This document shows, one piece after another, positions 43,986-52,722 of a DNA stretch of 64,000 bases. Origin of the DNA: Muribaculum sp. (GTDB taxonomy: Bacteria > Bacteroidota > Bacteroidia > Bacteroidales > Muribaculaceae); contig JAMPAZ010000001.1 of assembly GCA_023666965.1 (NCBI GenBank), positions 541,838 to 605,837 of the forward strand. The letters run 5' to 3'. Position 1 is the stretch's first letter, and each line of letters opens with the position of its first letter. The translations under genes and the position numbers were made by a program. The notes beneath the pieces were generated by a model. The model saw only the letters and a program-made list of their open reading frames with translations. It was not told the DNA's origin and searched no databases.

Positions 43986-45290
43986 TCATTTTTTTTGATT
44001 CTTCCGCGAAAAATGCAATTTAACTGCCCTACCGCTTCGATCTAAAGCAAAAACTATTGCCACAAGCCCTAAAAACAGTCCCGACAACATTAAAAAATAA
44101 CGTTCTCCGGGGAAATAGAGCGATTCGAGCACGTCCTGCTCCTCGACAGAACTGTCGAGGAGATCAGTATCAACGGACGACAATGTCCGCTTCCACTGTA
44201 TCACTCCGTCGCGTAAAAACACGAATGAAGCCGACCCTCTTGCCACCTCTTTTATTGAAGTGTCTTCAGCCGTATATAGCGGATAAGACGCCATCGACAA
44301 ATCGCGCCAAAGCTCAATACCGTCGGAATCGGTTCCGAGTATGCCAATGAAAGCGCCTCCGCGGTCAGACATATAGCGAGCCATTTCATTGATCACGTAT
44401 GTCGACGACACGTCGATTTCCGTCATCTCCGGAATCATCAAAATCAGTTCCTCGCCTTCTCCGGTTATCGCTTCGGCGGTAACATCGTCGCCGTCAGAAT
44501 CGTAAATGGTTAAATCCGCGCCGCTGCTCTCTGTGACAAGCGAGCCGGACGCAATTTCGCGGTCAACGAATGACCATGACTCGTCAGGAAGACTGTCGGC
44601 AGAAAATGAACGTCGCTCGCCGTCCTTTTCGTAGATGAACCGGAATGCCACCTCCGGGTCTGTATCAGAATCACCATCGACCAAAAGGGTGCCCACTTTA
44701 TATGGCCGGAAGTCAATCAAAGGCTGAATGGTATACCCTATCATGCCCACTGCAATCATAAAAAAAGCACACATCCATCCGACAAGCCATTGGGAATAGC
44801 GCGTCAGCAAGCCTTCGACCTTGGCATTATTCCGCAATAGATATACGAGCAATATCAAGATTAACACATTCTTAAGAAATGTGGCAGTATTGCTCATCAC
44901 GATAAAGTCGCCGAAACATCCGCAGTCGGGAACCGGATTGACCAATACGATATATAGAGTCAGCGGGGTGAAAAAGAGCATAATCAGCGTCATTACCCAC
45001 GTGACCAACTTTCTATAACACCCAAGCGCCATCAAGAATCCAAGTACAAATTCAATACCCGACAGTGCCGCGGCAGCCGTAAAAACCAGACTTTGCGGTT
45101 GGGGACAGCCCCATACGTTCAGATACTGGTCTATTTTATAGATGAAGCCCCAAATGTCGATCATCTTCGACATTCCCGACACAATGAACGTCAGTCCGAC
45201 AGCCAAGCGGCACATCCAGACAAACAAGCCACGAAAGCGAATTAAAAAGCCCGGTTTCGAAGGCTGTTTCTTATCCAATTCCCCTGACAT
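43986..45290 (-). CDS. DoxX/MauE-like membrane protein with a C-terminal extension
   Basis: 434 residues from the ATG at 45290 (TGATG overlap with the upstream gene; a GTG at 45293 is the alternative). The N-terminal 150 residues are a four-helix DoxX/MauE-type domain (LAVGLTFIVSGMSKMIDIWG, LSGIEFVLGFLMALGCYR) with the Cys pair CGCFGDF at the end of helix 3. A further helix follows near 170, then about 220 residues of extracytoplasmic sequence including a 'FIGILGTDSDGIELWRDL' stretch, and a last helix near 415. MauE-like proteins handle disulfide or cofactor maturation. The soluble part could be a degenerate thioredoxin-like domain, but I see no CxxC in it. It sits between DUF1599 and tpiA. 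Confidence 0.82.
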   Translation of the reverse strand: MSGELDKKQPSKPGFLIRFRGLFVWMCRLAVGLTFIVSGMSKMIDIWGFIYKIDQYLNVWGCPQPQSLVFTAAAALSGIEFVLGFLMALGCYRKLVTWVMTLIMLFFTPLTLYIVLVNPVPDCGCFGDFIVMSNTATFLKNVLILILLVYLLRNNAKVEGLLTRYSQWLVGWMCAFFMIAVGMIGYTIQPLIDFRPYKVGTLLVDGDSDTDPEVAFRFIYEKDGERRSFSADSLPDESWSFVDREIASGSLVTESSGADLTIYDSDGDDVTAEAITGEGEELILMIPEMTEIDVSSTYVINEMARYMSDRGGAFIGILGTDSDGIELWRDLSMASYPLYTAEDTSIKEVARGSASFVFLRDGVIQWKRTLSSVDTDLLDSSVEEQDVLESLYFPGERYFLMLSGLFLGLVAIVFALDRSGRAVKLHFSRKNQKK

Positions 45291-45826
45291 CACTCAGTGA
45301 GCTTAATTATCGCAAAAATCGAGTAATTAATCATGTCTTGATAGTTGGCATCGACACCTTCCGACACCAATGTACGACCTTGATTATCCTCAATCTGCTT
45401 CGTCCGGAAGATTTTCTGCAATATAATATCCGTGTATGACTGGACACGCATCAACCGCCAAGCCTCGTCATAGTCATGATTTTTCGCCAGCATCAGCTCT
45501 CGGGTACGCTTCACGTGCTTATCGTAAGCAGCCAGAGCTTCTGCGGCGGTGAGGTCCTCCGTGTCCGCATATCCAAGTTCAAGTTGAATCAACCCAATCA
45601 CTCCGTAATTTACAATGCCGATAAATTCCGGCAATATACCCTCGTCAACCTTCGACTCCTTTTTAGTCTCAAGCGAACGTATACGGTTAGCCTTTATGTA
45701 TATTTGGTCGGTCAGCGACTCCGGACGCATTATGCGCCATGAAGCCCCATAATCCTTTAGCTTTTTCTCAAACAAATCGCGGCACATCGACAGCGCCGCG
45801 TCAAATTGTGCTATTGTATCAGCCAT
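45290..45826 (-). CDS. DUF1599 protein with two tandem domains
   Basis: 178 residues that consist of the same domain twice. The first copy has FEKKLKDYGASWRIMRPESL, then TDQIYIKANRIRSLE and IVNYGVIGLIQLEL. The second has MLAKNHDYDEAWRLMRVQSY, then TDIILQKIFRTKQIE and MINYSIFAIIKLTE. The conserved DYxxxWRxMR and INY motifs are those of DUF1599, a domain of unknown biochemical function that has been linked to nucleotide modification. No signal peptide, so cytoplasmic. It follows coaE by 1 bp and touches the DoxX-type gene. Confidence 0.88.
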   Translation of the reverse strand: MADTIAQFDAALSMCRDLFEKKLKDYGASWRIMRPESLTDQIYIKANRIRSLETKKESKVDEGILPEFIGIVNYGVIGLIQLELGYADTEDLTAAEALAAYDKHVKRTRELMLAKNHDYDEAWRLMRVQSYTDIILQKIFRTKQIEDNQGRTLVSEGVDANYQDMINYSIFAIIKLTE

Positions 45827-45827
45827 A

Positions 45828-46427
45828 TCAATTCTCTATTATGAGCCTGTTTAATAATTCCAGCACTTGAGGCAACACAGCCCTTATGCCGTCGTTGACT
45901 ATAACATGTGTAAGTGGATGCAACACTCTGCCGTCAGGTGGCGCCTGCGCCTGGATTCTCGCCACAACAGCTTCACGAGACAATGAGTTTCGCGACATGA
46001 CGCGGACAACCCTCACCTCCTCCGGTGCCTCTACGGCCCAAACCTCGTCGACCATGCGGTCTATTCCGCTCTCATATATAATGGCGCTCTCTATCCAGCA
46101 TACGTTTTGGCGACACGAATCAACCCAATCCGATATGTCGCGTCGAACCGCGCCGTGCACTATTTCATTTAACGCTCTCAGCCTATCTTTATCCGCGAAT
46201 ACCGTTTCCGCAAGCTTCTTGCGGTCAATAAGTCCGTCAGTTCCAATAGCCGAGTCTGACACTCTCTGCACAATCTCACGCTTAATTACGTCTGACTTGT
46301 CCATCAGAGACTTGGCGCGCGAATCGCAGTCATATACCGGATAGCCCATCGCGGACAACATTCCGGCCACCACCGACTTACCGCTTCCGATGCCACCGGT
46401 CAATGCAATTAGACGTCGACGTGACAT
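45828..46427 (-). CDS. coaE: Dephospho-CoA kinase
   Basis: Last enzyme of coenzyme A synthesis: it phosphorylates the 3'-hydroxyl of dephospho-CoA. 199 residues from the ATG at 46427; a TTG at 46433 would overlap ybbR. P-loop ALTGGIGSGKSVVAGML is at the N-terminus, followed by YPVYDCDSRAK with the catalytic Asp, and the LID region RVMSRNSLSREAVVARIQAQ. The C-terminal VIVNDG is typical. It is tightly packed with ybbR upstream and DUF1599 downstream. Confidence 0.96.
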   Translation of the reverse strand: MSRRRLIALTGGIGSGKSVVAGMLSAMGYPVYDCDSRAKSLMDKSDVIKREIVQRVSDSAIGTDGLIDRKKLAETVFADKDRLRALNEIVHGAVRRDISDWVDSCRQNVCWIESAIIYESGIDRMVDEVWAVEAPEEVRVVRVMSRNSLSREAVVARIQAQAPPDGRVLHPLTHVIVNDGIRAVLPQVLELLNRLIIEN

Positions 46428-46429
46428 AT

Positions 46430-47416
46430 TCAATGCTTTTGCTCAATTATATATTCGACGCTATCGGGCGATACGCTGACATTGCGGTACAAGTCCGGTA
46501 TAAGCGACAGTTTGACAGGAATCTTAGATGTAGCCGAGCGTACGGCATCCTCAAACATCACGTAGGCCTTAACATCAAATGGCTCAGAATTGTATGCGCT
46601 CATCGGCACCAAATATGAAATCTCAACCTTCGAGGGGAAGGTGAGCAATCCCTTTCCAGCCGGAACATCCTTGACCACTACTGAAGCCATCTGCTTGCGG
46701 GCAATAAGGGGCTCAACGGGCACGGTAATCGTCACTTGGTCAGGTATAATTCTCACGCCGGGGATTGGATCTATGCGCACTGTAATACGCGACGTATCGC
46801 TGAGATTCGAGCGGACTATCGGAATTGTCTCCACGGCATTAAGTCCGAGGGGCAGATCATTGAGAGCATAGAGAGTGACGGAGTCTGTATCAATCGTCAA
46901 CGGACCGTTAATCACGCTTCCGAACGCGGCATGGACATCTGCCCTGACAGTGACGGGCACTCGACGGCCCGGCTCGGTGGTATAGTTTATACGGATAGAG
47001 TCAGGCACCACCGTCACTATCTGCGAAGATGATCCGAAATAATCTCGCAGACGCGCACCCAAATCCACTTTTCCCATCATGAATTTGGACCCGCTCGAGG
47101 CATAGTCGGCCCAATCGAGCTTCATACTCTTTTCTCCGCCCATGCGGTGACGCATTAGAGCCGAGCCTTTATCGCGGACACTAACTTTGACTGCCGACGG
47201 CACATCGGAGATGAACGTTACGCTGTCAGGCACATTGACTATGCTTATAGGAACCTCGACATCCTCCTGAACCTCATTATTAAGAGTCAAAAGGAGCCAA
47301 AAGATATATGACACGACTAAAAAAAGCAAAAAAAGCCCCACTTCACGCCCTTTGGCGGAAGTGACGGCTTCATAAACCCGCGACGTAGCGGTTAAAATTT
47401 GCTCTTTAAGCGACAT
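46430..47416 (-). CDS. YbbR-like domain protein (CdaR type)
   Basis: 328 residues with one N-terminal membrane helix (VGLFLLFLVVSYIFWLLLTL), then repeated beta-rich YbbR domains outside the membrane, with recurring EVPISIVNVPDSV- and VPVTVRADVHAAFG-type segments and PDSVEYIIEQKH at the C-terminus. In Firmicutes YbbR (CdaR) regulates the diadenylate cyclase CdaA. In Bacteroidetes YbbR genes lie, as here, between yajC and coaE, and the role is not established. No cdaA is in the window. The stop is 2 bp before the coaE start. Confidence 0.9.
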   Translation of the reverse strand: MSLKEQILTATSRVYEAVTSAKGREVGLFLLFLVVSYIFWLLLTLNNEVQEDVEVPISIVNVPDSVTFISDVPSAVKVSVRDKGSALMRHRMGGEKSMKLDWADYASSGSKFMMGKVDLGARLRDYFGSSSQIVTVVPDSIRINYTTEPGRRVPVTVRADVHAAFGSVINGPLTIDTDSVTLYALNDLPLGLNAVETIPIVRSNLSDTSRITVRIDPIPGVRIIPDQVTITVPVEPLIARKQMASVVVKDVPAGKGLLTFPSKVEISYLVPMSAYNSEPFDVKAYVMFEDAVRSATSKIPVKLSLIPDLYRNVSVSPDSVEYIIEQKH

Positions 47417-47437
47417 GTCATAAAAAATGCCACCAAA

Positions 47438-47797
47438 TTACTTATTGGCCGGACTTTCAGCATTCTGCTGCGAAGCTTCTTGTGCCTGGGTGGCCGAAGG
47501 ATATACAGACTGCTTGTCAATCGTGATCTTGACTCCGTCGGCAATCTCGACAACAAATGTATTCTCCTTTATCTCACGGATTTTACCGTAAATACCTCCG
47601 GCAGTTATCACTTTGTCGCCCTTTGCGAGATTTTCGCGGAACTTTTTGATTTCTTTCTGCTTCTTCTGCTGCGGACGCATCATAAAGAAGTAGAATATGA
47701 CAATGATTAAAATAATAAACACGAAATTCATCATTCCGGCACCGCCGCCTTCAGCACTTCCTGCTACATCCTGAAGGGTGATTAAGTTGTAAAGCAT
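47438..47797 (-). CDS. yajC: Preprotein translocase subunit YajC
   Basis: Small accessory subunit of the Sec translocon (with SecDF), 119 residues. One membrane helix ([16 protein letters not shown]) is followed by the signature [33 protein letters not shown] and an [12 protein letters not shown] beta segment. The C-terminal tail is rich in Ala, Gln and Ser. It follows nusB by 57 bp and precedes ybbR by 21 bp, the usual Bacteroidetes order. Confidence 0.97.
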   Translation of the reverse strand: MLYNLITLQDVAGSAEGGGAGMMNFVFIILIIVIFYFFMMRPQQKKQKEIKKFRENLAKGDKVITAGGIYGKIREIKENTFVVEIADGVKITIDKQSVYPSATQAQEASQQNAESPANK

Positions 47798-47854
47798 GAG
47801 TCTTTATATTAAATGTTAATTTTTCTATTGTTCCACAAATATAAGAAAGATATT

Positions 47855-49306
47855 TCACTCTTTCACAAGAAGCCCCTCATTTTTTAGGCTGTTGATGATT
47901 CCGTAGAGCATACCGGTGATAAATTGGCCACTCTTGGCGGTAGAATAATAGTTGGCAATCTCGGTATACTCATTAACGGTGACAAGAGTAGGAATACTCT
48001 CAAAATTAAGGAGTTCGGCTATGGCAGTCTCCAAAATCACTATGTCCATGAATGCCAAGCGTTCCGGATCCCATGAGCTGTCGACCAGACGAGCATCTAT
48101 CATGGCCCGATATTCTTCTTGCGAACGAATTGTGGCCTCAAATAGCTGCGGGCCGAAACGCATATCCTCGTCATCTTTATATTTAGGCAACAGGTGGACT
48201 CTTTGCACGTCCTTGGCCGAAGCAAAGCGCTTTATGGTTTTCAGGACGAAGGAACCCATGATGTTGACGTCGTCGTTCCAATAAACCGACTGTTCTTCAA
48301 GAGCTTCGGCAAGCTCGTCGGAATCTATAATGATATTCTTAAATATCGTGTACCAAAATTCGCAGTCAGCGGTCATGTCAGTCGAAGGCGCGGCCATATA
48401 CTCTTTATATGTGTCGCTTTCGCGAATTTTGTCAAGAAGATGGCGCAGAGTGACCTCGTAATCTACCCAAGAAATAGGATTTTCGTCAAGATACGCCTGC
48501 ATGTCGGCATTATCGGCAAGCGCCTTGATAAACTTGTTGTCGACAAATCTGGTATTGGGATTCAAATCATCGTGCGACGGCACATACTTATGCTTGGCTT
48601 CGTCAAGCTGAAGTTCGCGCAGACGGGTAATGTCAATCATCAACTGCAACAGACTGTGGTATAGTTCATACGACTTATCTAAAGCGGCGTTGAGCGATCT
48701 CCTGGCCTCTACGAGCGAACTTCTGATGGAGGAAAAGTCATTGAGAGTACGCTCAAACATGGCCACTCCCTGTTCATAACCGACATAAGTGAAATCAGGA
48801 TCGCTGTCAATTAAATTCTTGACATCTTTATCGCGGAGCACCACCGTGCGGAACAGCGTCTCCCAGAGCTGTACTTCGTCTTGAATCTCCACCTCTTTCC
48901 GCTTTCTCGTAAACTCCTTGTACAGCGATGATTCAGTCACGGACGTAGCAAGCTGGGCACGGATAGGGGTTAACGCATCTATGAATGATTTCTTTTGAAG
49001 AGCTATTTCCTTAATTTCATCGGAGCCTCCGGCAATGGCAGATGCGATGCGAGTGAAGTCGATTACCCGCCCTTTACGGATACGAGAATCGAAACGTGGA
49101 AGCGCCGCGCCTTCGGGGTGCACGGCGTGGAAACCGGACAAATCCAGCAACAACAGCAACAAATCGGAATAAACAGAATAGGCATATCGCTTGTCGCGCG
49201 AAGCACCGGGAGCCGGTGGTGGCAAAATCTTGAAGTCAGTCCTTGTCAACAGATATGAGTACAGCATCTGTACCACCTTCATCCTTATCAAAATTCTGTT
49301 TATCAT
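47855..49306 (-). CDS. nusB: Transcription antitermination factor NusB with a large internal duplication
   Basis: NusB binds boxA RNA with NusE (S10) to prevent premature termination of rRNA transcripts. The C-terminal part is the conserved core (RLAFMDIVILETAIAELLNF, VTVNEYTEIANYYSTAKSGQFITGMLYGI) and the first helix is MINRILIRMKVVQMLYSYL. At 483 residues it is much longer than the ~300 residues usual in Bacteroidetes. The excess is a duplication. Residues about 41-191 (RVIDFTRIASAI, SSLYKEF, LWETLFRTVVLRDKDVKNLI) align with about 211-361 (RFVDNKFIKALA, SDTYKEY, FWYTIFKNIIIDSDELAEAL). The second copy is the canonical one, so the first looks inserted after helix 1. It heads the run to tpiA and has its own promoter. 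Confidence 0.94.
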   Translation of the reverse strand: MINRILIRMKVVQMLYSYLLTRTDFKILPPPAPGASRDKRYAYSVYSDLLLLLLDLSGFHAVHPEGAALPRFDSRIRKGRVIDFTRIASAIAGGSDEIKEIALQKKSFIDALTPIRAQLATSVTESSLYKEFTRKRKEVEIQDEVQLWETLFRTVVLRDKDVKNLIDSDPDFTYVGYEQGVAMFERTLNDFSSIRSSLVEARRSLNAALDKSYELYHSLLQLMIDITRLRELQLDEAKHKYVPSHDDLNPNTRFVDNKFIKALADNADMQAYLDENPISWVDYEVTLRHLLDKIRESDTYKEYMAAPSTDMTADCEFWYTIFKNIIIDSDELAEALEEQSVYWNDDVNIMGSFVLKTIKRFASAKDVQRVHLLPKYKDDEDMRFGPQLFEATIRSQEEYRAMIDARLVDSSWDPERLAFMDIVILETAIAELLNFESIPTLVTVNEYTEIANYYSTAKSGQFITGMLYGIINSLKNEGLLVKE

Positions 49307-49351
49307 ATCTCAATGCTCTTTTGTTGTGGTTACTTTTTTATTTTCACGGTG

Positions 49352-49383
49352 CAAAGGTACGCTTTTTTCGCCATCCGCGCAAT
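49352..49383 (-). promoter_or_regulatory. Promoter for the nusB-tpiA run
   Basis: On the minus strand ATTG (49380-49383), 20 bases, then TACCTTTG (49352-49359), a full TAnnTTTG -7 box. It lies 46 bases before the nusB ATG, in the 92-bp gap after fmt. A CGCGC/GCGCG hairpin (49376-49389) overlaps the -33 region. Confidence 0.62.
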
Positions 49384-49398
49384 AGCGCGCCGGCACTA

Positions 49399-50370
49399 TC
49401 AATCGGGCATTACAATGCGCGATGCCGACAAGTCGCAGCCTCGCAGGAAGTCGGATGCAGACATCCGTTTCCGACCCGCCAGCTGCAATGACTTTATCTC
49501 TATCAGCTTGTCGGAACAAGCCACAAACAGTCGCCCCTCATTAATCAAAACCGTTCCGGGGGCCAAGTCCGTAGGATGCCCGATTGCGGTCTCAAAAACC
49601 TTCATCTGAACCGGTCCGTCCTCGCCTTCCTTCAGCAATTGAGTCCAAGCCGCGGGATATGGCGACAAACCGCGCACCAGGTTATGCACTTTTTCAGCAG
49701 GCCGATTCCAGTCAATCAGGCAGGTCTCTTTAAAAATCTTGGGTGCCGGAGTTGGCTCAACGCCGCAGGTCAGCTCATCTTGAGGTGTTGCAGATAGATT
49801 CCCCGCAATAATACGGTCGACAGTTTTGACCGTGAGTTCCGCGCCAAGAGCCATCAGACGGTCATGGACATCGCCGACATTGTCCTCGGGAAGGATGTCG
49901 ACGGCCACTTGGTCAATAATGTCACCGGTGTCTATCGCGTGTTTCAGGAAGAATGTCGTCACACCGGTACGATTGTCACCGTTTATCACAGCCCAGTTTA
50001 TCGGAGCAGCCCCACGATATTTCGGCAATAGCGACGCATGGAGGTTGAACGTCCCCAACGGAGGCATTCCCCAGACCACTTCGGGCAACATCCTGAATGC
50101 AATAACAATGAAAAGGTCCGCATTGAGACTCATCAACTCCTCGACGAATTCCGGATTTTTCAGATTGACGGGCTGCATCAGCTTAAGGCCATGCTCGAGT
50201 GCATATTGTTTTACAGGAGAAAACAGCAGTTTATGTCCACGCCCGGCGGGTTTGTCAGGCATCGTCACTACTCCGGCAATATTATAGCCACCGGCATAAA
50301 GTCGGTCGAGGCTTTCCACCGCAAATTCAGGTGTTCCGAAAAACACTATCTTTAAATCCTTTTTATTCAT
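49399..50370 (-). CDS. fmt: Methionyl-tRNA formyltransferase
   Basis: Adds a formyl group to initiator Met-tRNA; 323 residues, the normal length. The N-terminal formyltransferase domain has KIVFFGTPEFAVESLDRLY and the active-site region FNLHASLLPKYRGAAPINWAVI with catalytic Asn-His, plus the downstream Asp in AIDTGDIIDQVAVDI. The C-terminal tRNA-binding domain has IDWNRPAEKVHNLVRGLSPYPAAW. It lies 25 bp after a Rieske-like lipoprotein gene and is the last gene of the run from pyrE. Confidence 0.98.
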   Translation of the reverse strand: MNKKDLKIVFFGTPEFAVESLDRLYAGGYNIAGVVTMPDKPAGRGHKLLFSPVKQYALEHGLKLMQPVNLKNPEFVEELMSLNADLFIVIAFRMLPEVVWGMPPLGTFNLHASLLPKYRGAAPINWAVINGDNRTGVTTFFLKHAIDTGDIIDQVAVDILPEDNVGDVHDRLMALGAELTVKTVDRIIAGNLSATPQDELTCGVEPTPAPKIFKETCLIDWNRPAEKVHNLVRGLSPYPAAWTQLLKEGEDGPVQMKVFETAIGHPTDLAPGTVLINEGRLFVACSDKLIEIKSLQLAGRKRMSASDFLRGCDLSASRIVMPD

Positions 50371-50395
50371 TTAGAGCTTGGTTTTAAAGCAAATG

Positions 50396-50893
50396 CTAAT
50401 TACCGTTGATTATCCTATATCCCCCGTCGGACGAAGGCAACGCCCTATATCGGCGCAGGCTCCATTTCTTTGTATAAGCCTCTCCCGAAATGGGGCTTCC
50501 GTAGAACTCGCAGACATTGTATTCAGAATGGCAACGCGGGCATCTGGCCAAAAGCGTTTCGGAATCAAACTCAACTCTGACCGTAGAACTTTTCTCCACC
50601 GGGCACGATAAATCATAGGCCAACGGGTAGTTTTGAATATCGGTGACAAGCAACACTCCCCCGAAGCCAGTAAAAGTAGTGGCCGTATACGGGAAATTCG
50701 AGGGTACCTTATCCTGCCTTATGAAACGTCTTGACATGCCAAGAGCCGACACTCCGTAAGTGTTCCAATAGCCCAATGTCGTAAGGTCGATATTGACCTC
50801 CATATAAGGGATGCGCGAGTCGTCGGCCTCCTCGCATGAGGAGATGCCGGTACATGCCACAAGCCCTATTAGCAAAATTTTAAGAAATCTCAT
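50396..50893 (-). CDS. Lipoprotein with a Rieske-like fold and altered metal ligands
   Basis: 165 residues with a signal peptide and lipobox (CTGISSC, Cys20). From about residue 75 the chain follows a Rieske ferredoxin layout: GGVLLVTDIQNYPLAYDLSC (first cluster loop, Cys97), then LLARCPRCHSEYNV (second loop, Cys118, Cys121, His122) and the usual SPISGEAYTKKWSLRRYRA end. The classic ligands are CxH and CxxH. Here the first loop is CPVE, lacking His, and the second is CPRCH, with Cys where His is expected. It may bind another metal cluster, or none; a Cys at 128 adds to the set. The start overlaps the argH stop by 4 bp. Function unknown. Confidence 0.78.
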   Translation of the reverse strand: MRFLKILLIGLVACTGISSCEEADDSRIPYMEVNIDLTTLGYWNTYGVSALGMSRRFIRQDKVPSNFPYTATTFTGFGGVLLVTDIQNYPLAYDLSCPVEKSSTVRVEFDSETLLARCPRCHSEYNVCEFYGSPISGEAYTKKWSLRRYRALPSSDGGYRIINGN

Positions 50894-52233
50894 TGTCGGC
50901 CTAAAAGGTGTGCAAAAGCCCGGTGAAACTTGTCGAAGTCAAACGATGAACGAGTCTCTTCATAAAGTCGGCGAATCTCGTCGTTGCAAAGATTGCCTAT
51001 CGACCCTTCATGTGTATGGCTCAGCTCATATTCCGGTTCAAACTCTCCCTTTTCAATATCAAGGCCCACCTTCTTATACGCGTCGCGAAACGGCACTCCG
51101 GAAAGTGTAAGCCGATTGACTTCCTCGACGGAAAACATTAGCCGATAGCGCGGATCGTCAAGAATTGTCTTATTGACCTCTACCTCGCTCACCATCCGGG
51201 CGACCATCGACAATATGTCAATCATCGAGTCAAATGCCGGGAGAAAATTTTCTTTAACCAGCTGCAAGTCGCGGAAATAACCGGAGGGCAAGTTATTCGT
51301 TATCAGCGTAACTTCGTAAGGCAATGCCTGAATCTTGTTGCATTTCGCACGAGTCAACTCAAAAACGTCGGGATTTTTCTTATGAGGCATGATTGACGAA
51401 CCCGTAGTATATCGGTCGGCAAGCTTGATAAATCCGAAATTCTGGGAGTTGAACAGGCAGGCGTCGAAAGCCAGCTTAGCGACCGTTGAAGCCACCGAGC
51501 TTAAAGCCTGCGCCACTATACGCTCGACTCTGCCACGGCCCATCTGAGCATACACTACATTGTAAGCCATCGAATCAAATCCGAGCAACTTAGTGGTCAT
51601 GGCACGGTTCAACGGAAACGAAGATCCATATCCGGCCGCAGAGCCCAACGGATTTCGGTTAGTGACTGAATATGCAGCCTTTAATACCGTTAAATCATCA
51701 ACAAGCGATTCGGCATACGCCCCGAACCATAATCCGAACGATGACGGCATAGCCACCTGCAGGTGGGTGTAACCCGGCATCAAGACATCCTTATATCGGT
51801 CGCTCTGGGCGATAAGCGCATTAAACAATACGGTGACGGCGTCGACAACGTCCTCTATGCGCGACCTGATAAACAGCTTCAGATCGACCAGCACTTGGTC
51901 GTTTCGCGAACGGCCTGAATGAATCTTCTTGCCTATGTCGCCGAGCTTACGGGTCAGCATCAACTCTACCTGCGAGTGGACGTCCTCGACATCGTCCTCA
52001 ATCTTGAAGTCGCCACGGTCTATGACTTCATAAATGGCGCGCAACTCCGAAGTAAGGACATTCAATTCATCTTTTGTCAGAAGTCCGATGGACTCAAGCA
52101 TCGCGATATGAGCCAACGAACCCAACACGTCGTAACGCGCAAGATACAAATCCATCTCGCGGTCAAGACCTACCGTATAGTCTTCCACATCACGGCTCAC
52201 CGTGACCGATTTCTCCCACAATTTTGAAGCCAT
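50890..52233 (-). CDS. argH: Argininosuccinate lyase
   Basis: Cleaves argininosuccinate to arginine and fumarate, the last step of arginine synthesis; 447 residues. The fumarase/aspartase superfamily signature is GSSIMPHKKNPDVFELTRAK, with the catalytic Ser in the flexible loop. Other landmarks are DVEDVHSQVELMLTRKLG, IHSGRSRNDQVLVDLKLF, PGYTHLQVAMPSSFG and NPLGSAAGYGSSFPLNR. It lies between the SRPBCC gene (30 bp upstream) and the lipoprotein gene, with which it is coupled. No other arginine genes are nearby. Confidence 0.98.
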   Translation of the reverse strand: MASKLWEKSVTVSRDVEDYTVGLDREMDLYLARYDVLGSLAHIAMLESIGLLTKDELNVLTSELRAIYEVIDRGDFKIEDDVEDVHSQVELMLTRKLGDIGKKIHSGRSRNDQVLVDLKLFIRSRIEDVVDAVTVLFNALIAQSDRYKDVLMPGYTHLQVAMPSSFGLWFGAYAESLVDDLTVLKAAYSVTNRNPLGSAAGYGSSFPLNRAMTTKLLGFDSMAYNVVYAQMGRGRVERIVAQALSSVASTVAKLAFDACLFNSQNFGFIKLADRYTTGSSIMPHKKNPDVFELTRAKCNKIQALPYEVTLITNNLPSGYFRDLQLVKENFLPAFDSMIDILSMVARMVSEVEVNKTILDDPRYRLMFSVEEVNRLTLSGVPFRDAYKKVGLDIEKGEFEPEYELSHTHEGSIGNLCNDEIRRLYEETRSSFDFDKFHRAFAHLLGRQ

Positions 52234-52263
52234 GCTGTCTCGTTAATAGATTTAGCCCTATAC

Positions 52264-52686
52264 CTACAGTACGGCTATATTCTTTATCATTTCTCCGAAT
52301 TTTTCGGCCGCCTGCTGTAGCTTAGGCCCGACTATGGGACGAAGCACTGCGGGCATTTCAACGTCAATGGCAGTAACGACTTCTGTCGAAGAGTCATCCT
52401 TTGCCGCCAAATTTATAGCCATGACCAAAGGAACCGGAGCGTTGGCAACGCTGAACGCAATTCGCTTTCCCGGAACTCGTTCGCTGACGTTCAGAGTCAT
52501 CTCCCCTACCGGAGCCGAATTAATTATTATCGCATCGTGCGTGAACCGCACTTCGCCCATCTTTGCTCGAACGTCCTCGGGCAATTCCTTAATTCGGCTT
52601 TCAAACGACTCAATGTCGCTCACTCTTTCGTATACTGCATCCGCCGGCATCGGAACGACTGCCGGCTTACTTGAATATGTTGTCAT
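52264..52686 (-). CDS. SRPBCC (START/polyketide cyclase-like) family protein
   Basis: A 140-residue cytoplasmic protein of the helix-grip fold: N-terminal VVPMPADAVYERVSDIESFE, central beta strands (VGEMTLNVSERVPGKRIAF, EVVTAIDVEMPAVL) and a long C-terminal helix (PKLQQAAEKFGEMIKNIAVL). Such proteins bind hydrophobic ligands or act as polyketide cyclases; the role here is unknown. It lies between pyrE and argH (36 and 30 bp), an order found in other Bacteroidales. Confidence 0.85.
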   Translation of the reverse strand: MTTYSSKPAVVPMPADAVYERVSDIESFESRIKELPEDVRAKMGEVRFTHDAIIINSAPVGEMTLNVSERVPGKRIAFSVANAPVPLVMAINLAAKDDSSTEVVTAIDVEMPAVLRPIVGPKLQQAAEKFGEMIKNIAVL

Positions 52687-52722
52687 AATTAAAGGTCTAT
52701 CTCCTGTTGAGATATGAAATGG

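Noticed and set aside
49140-49165. CAACAACAGCAACAA-like microsatellite
   Set aside because: It encodes a short Leu run within the NusB duplicate and is ordinary coding sequence.
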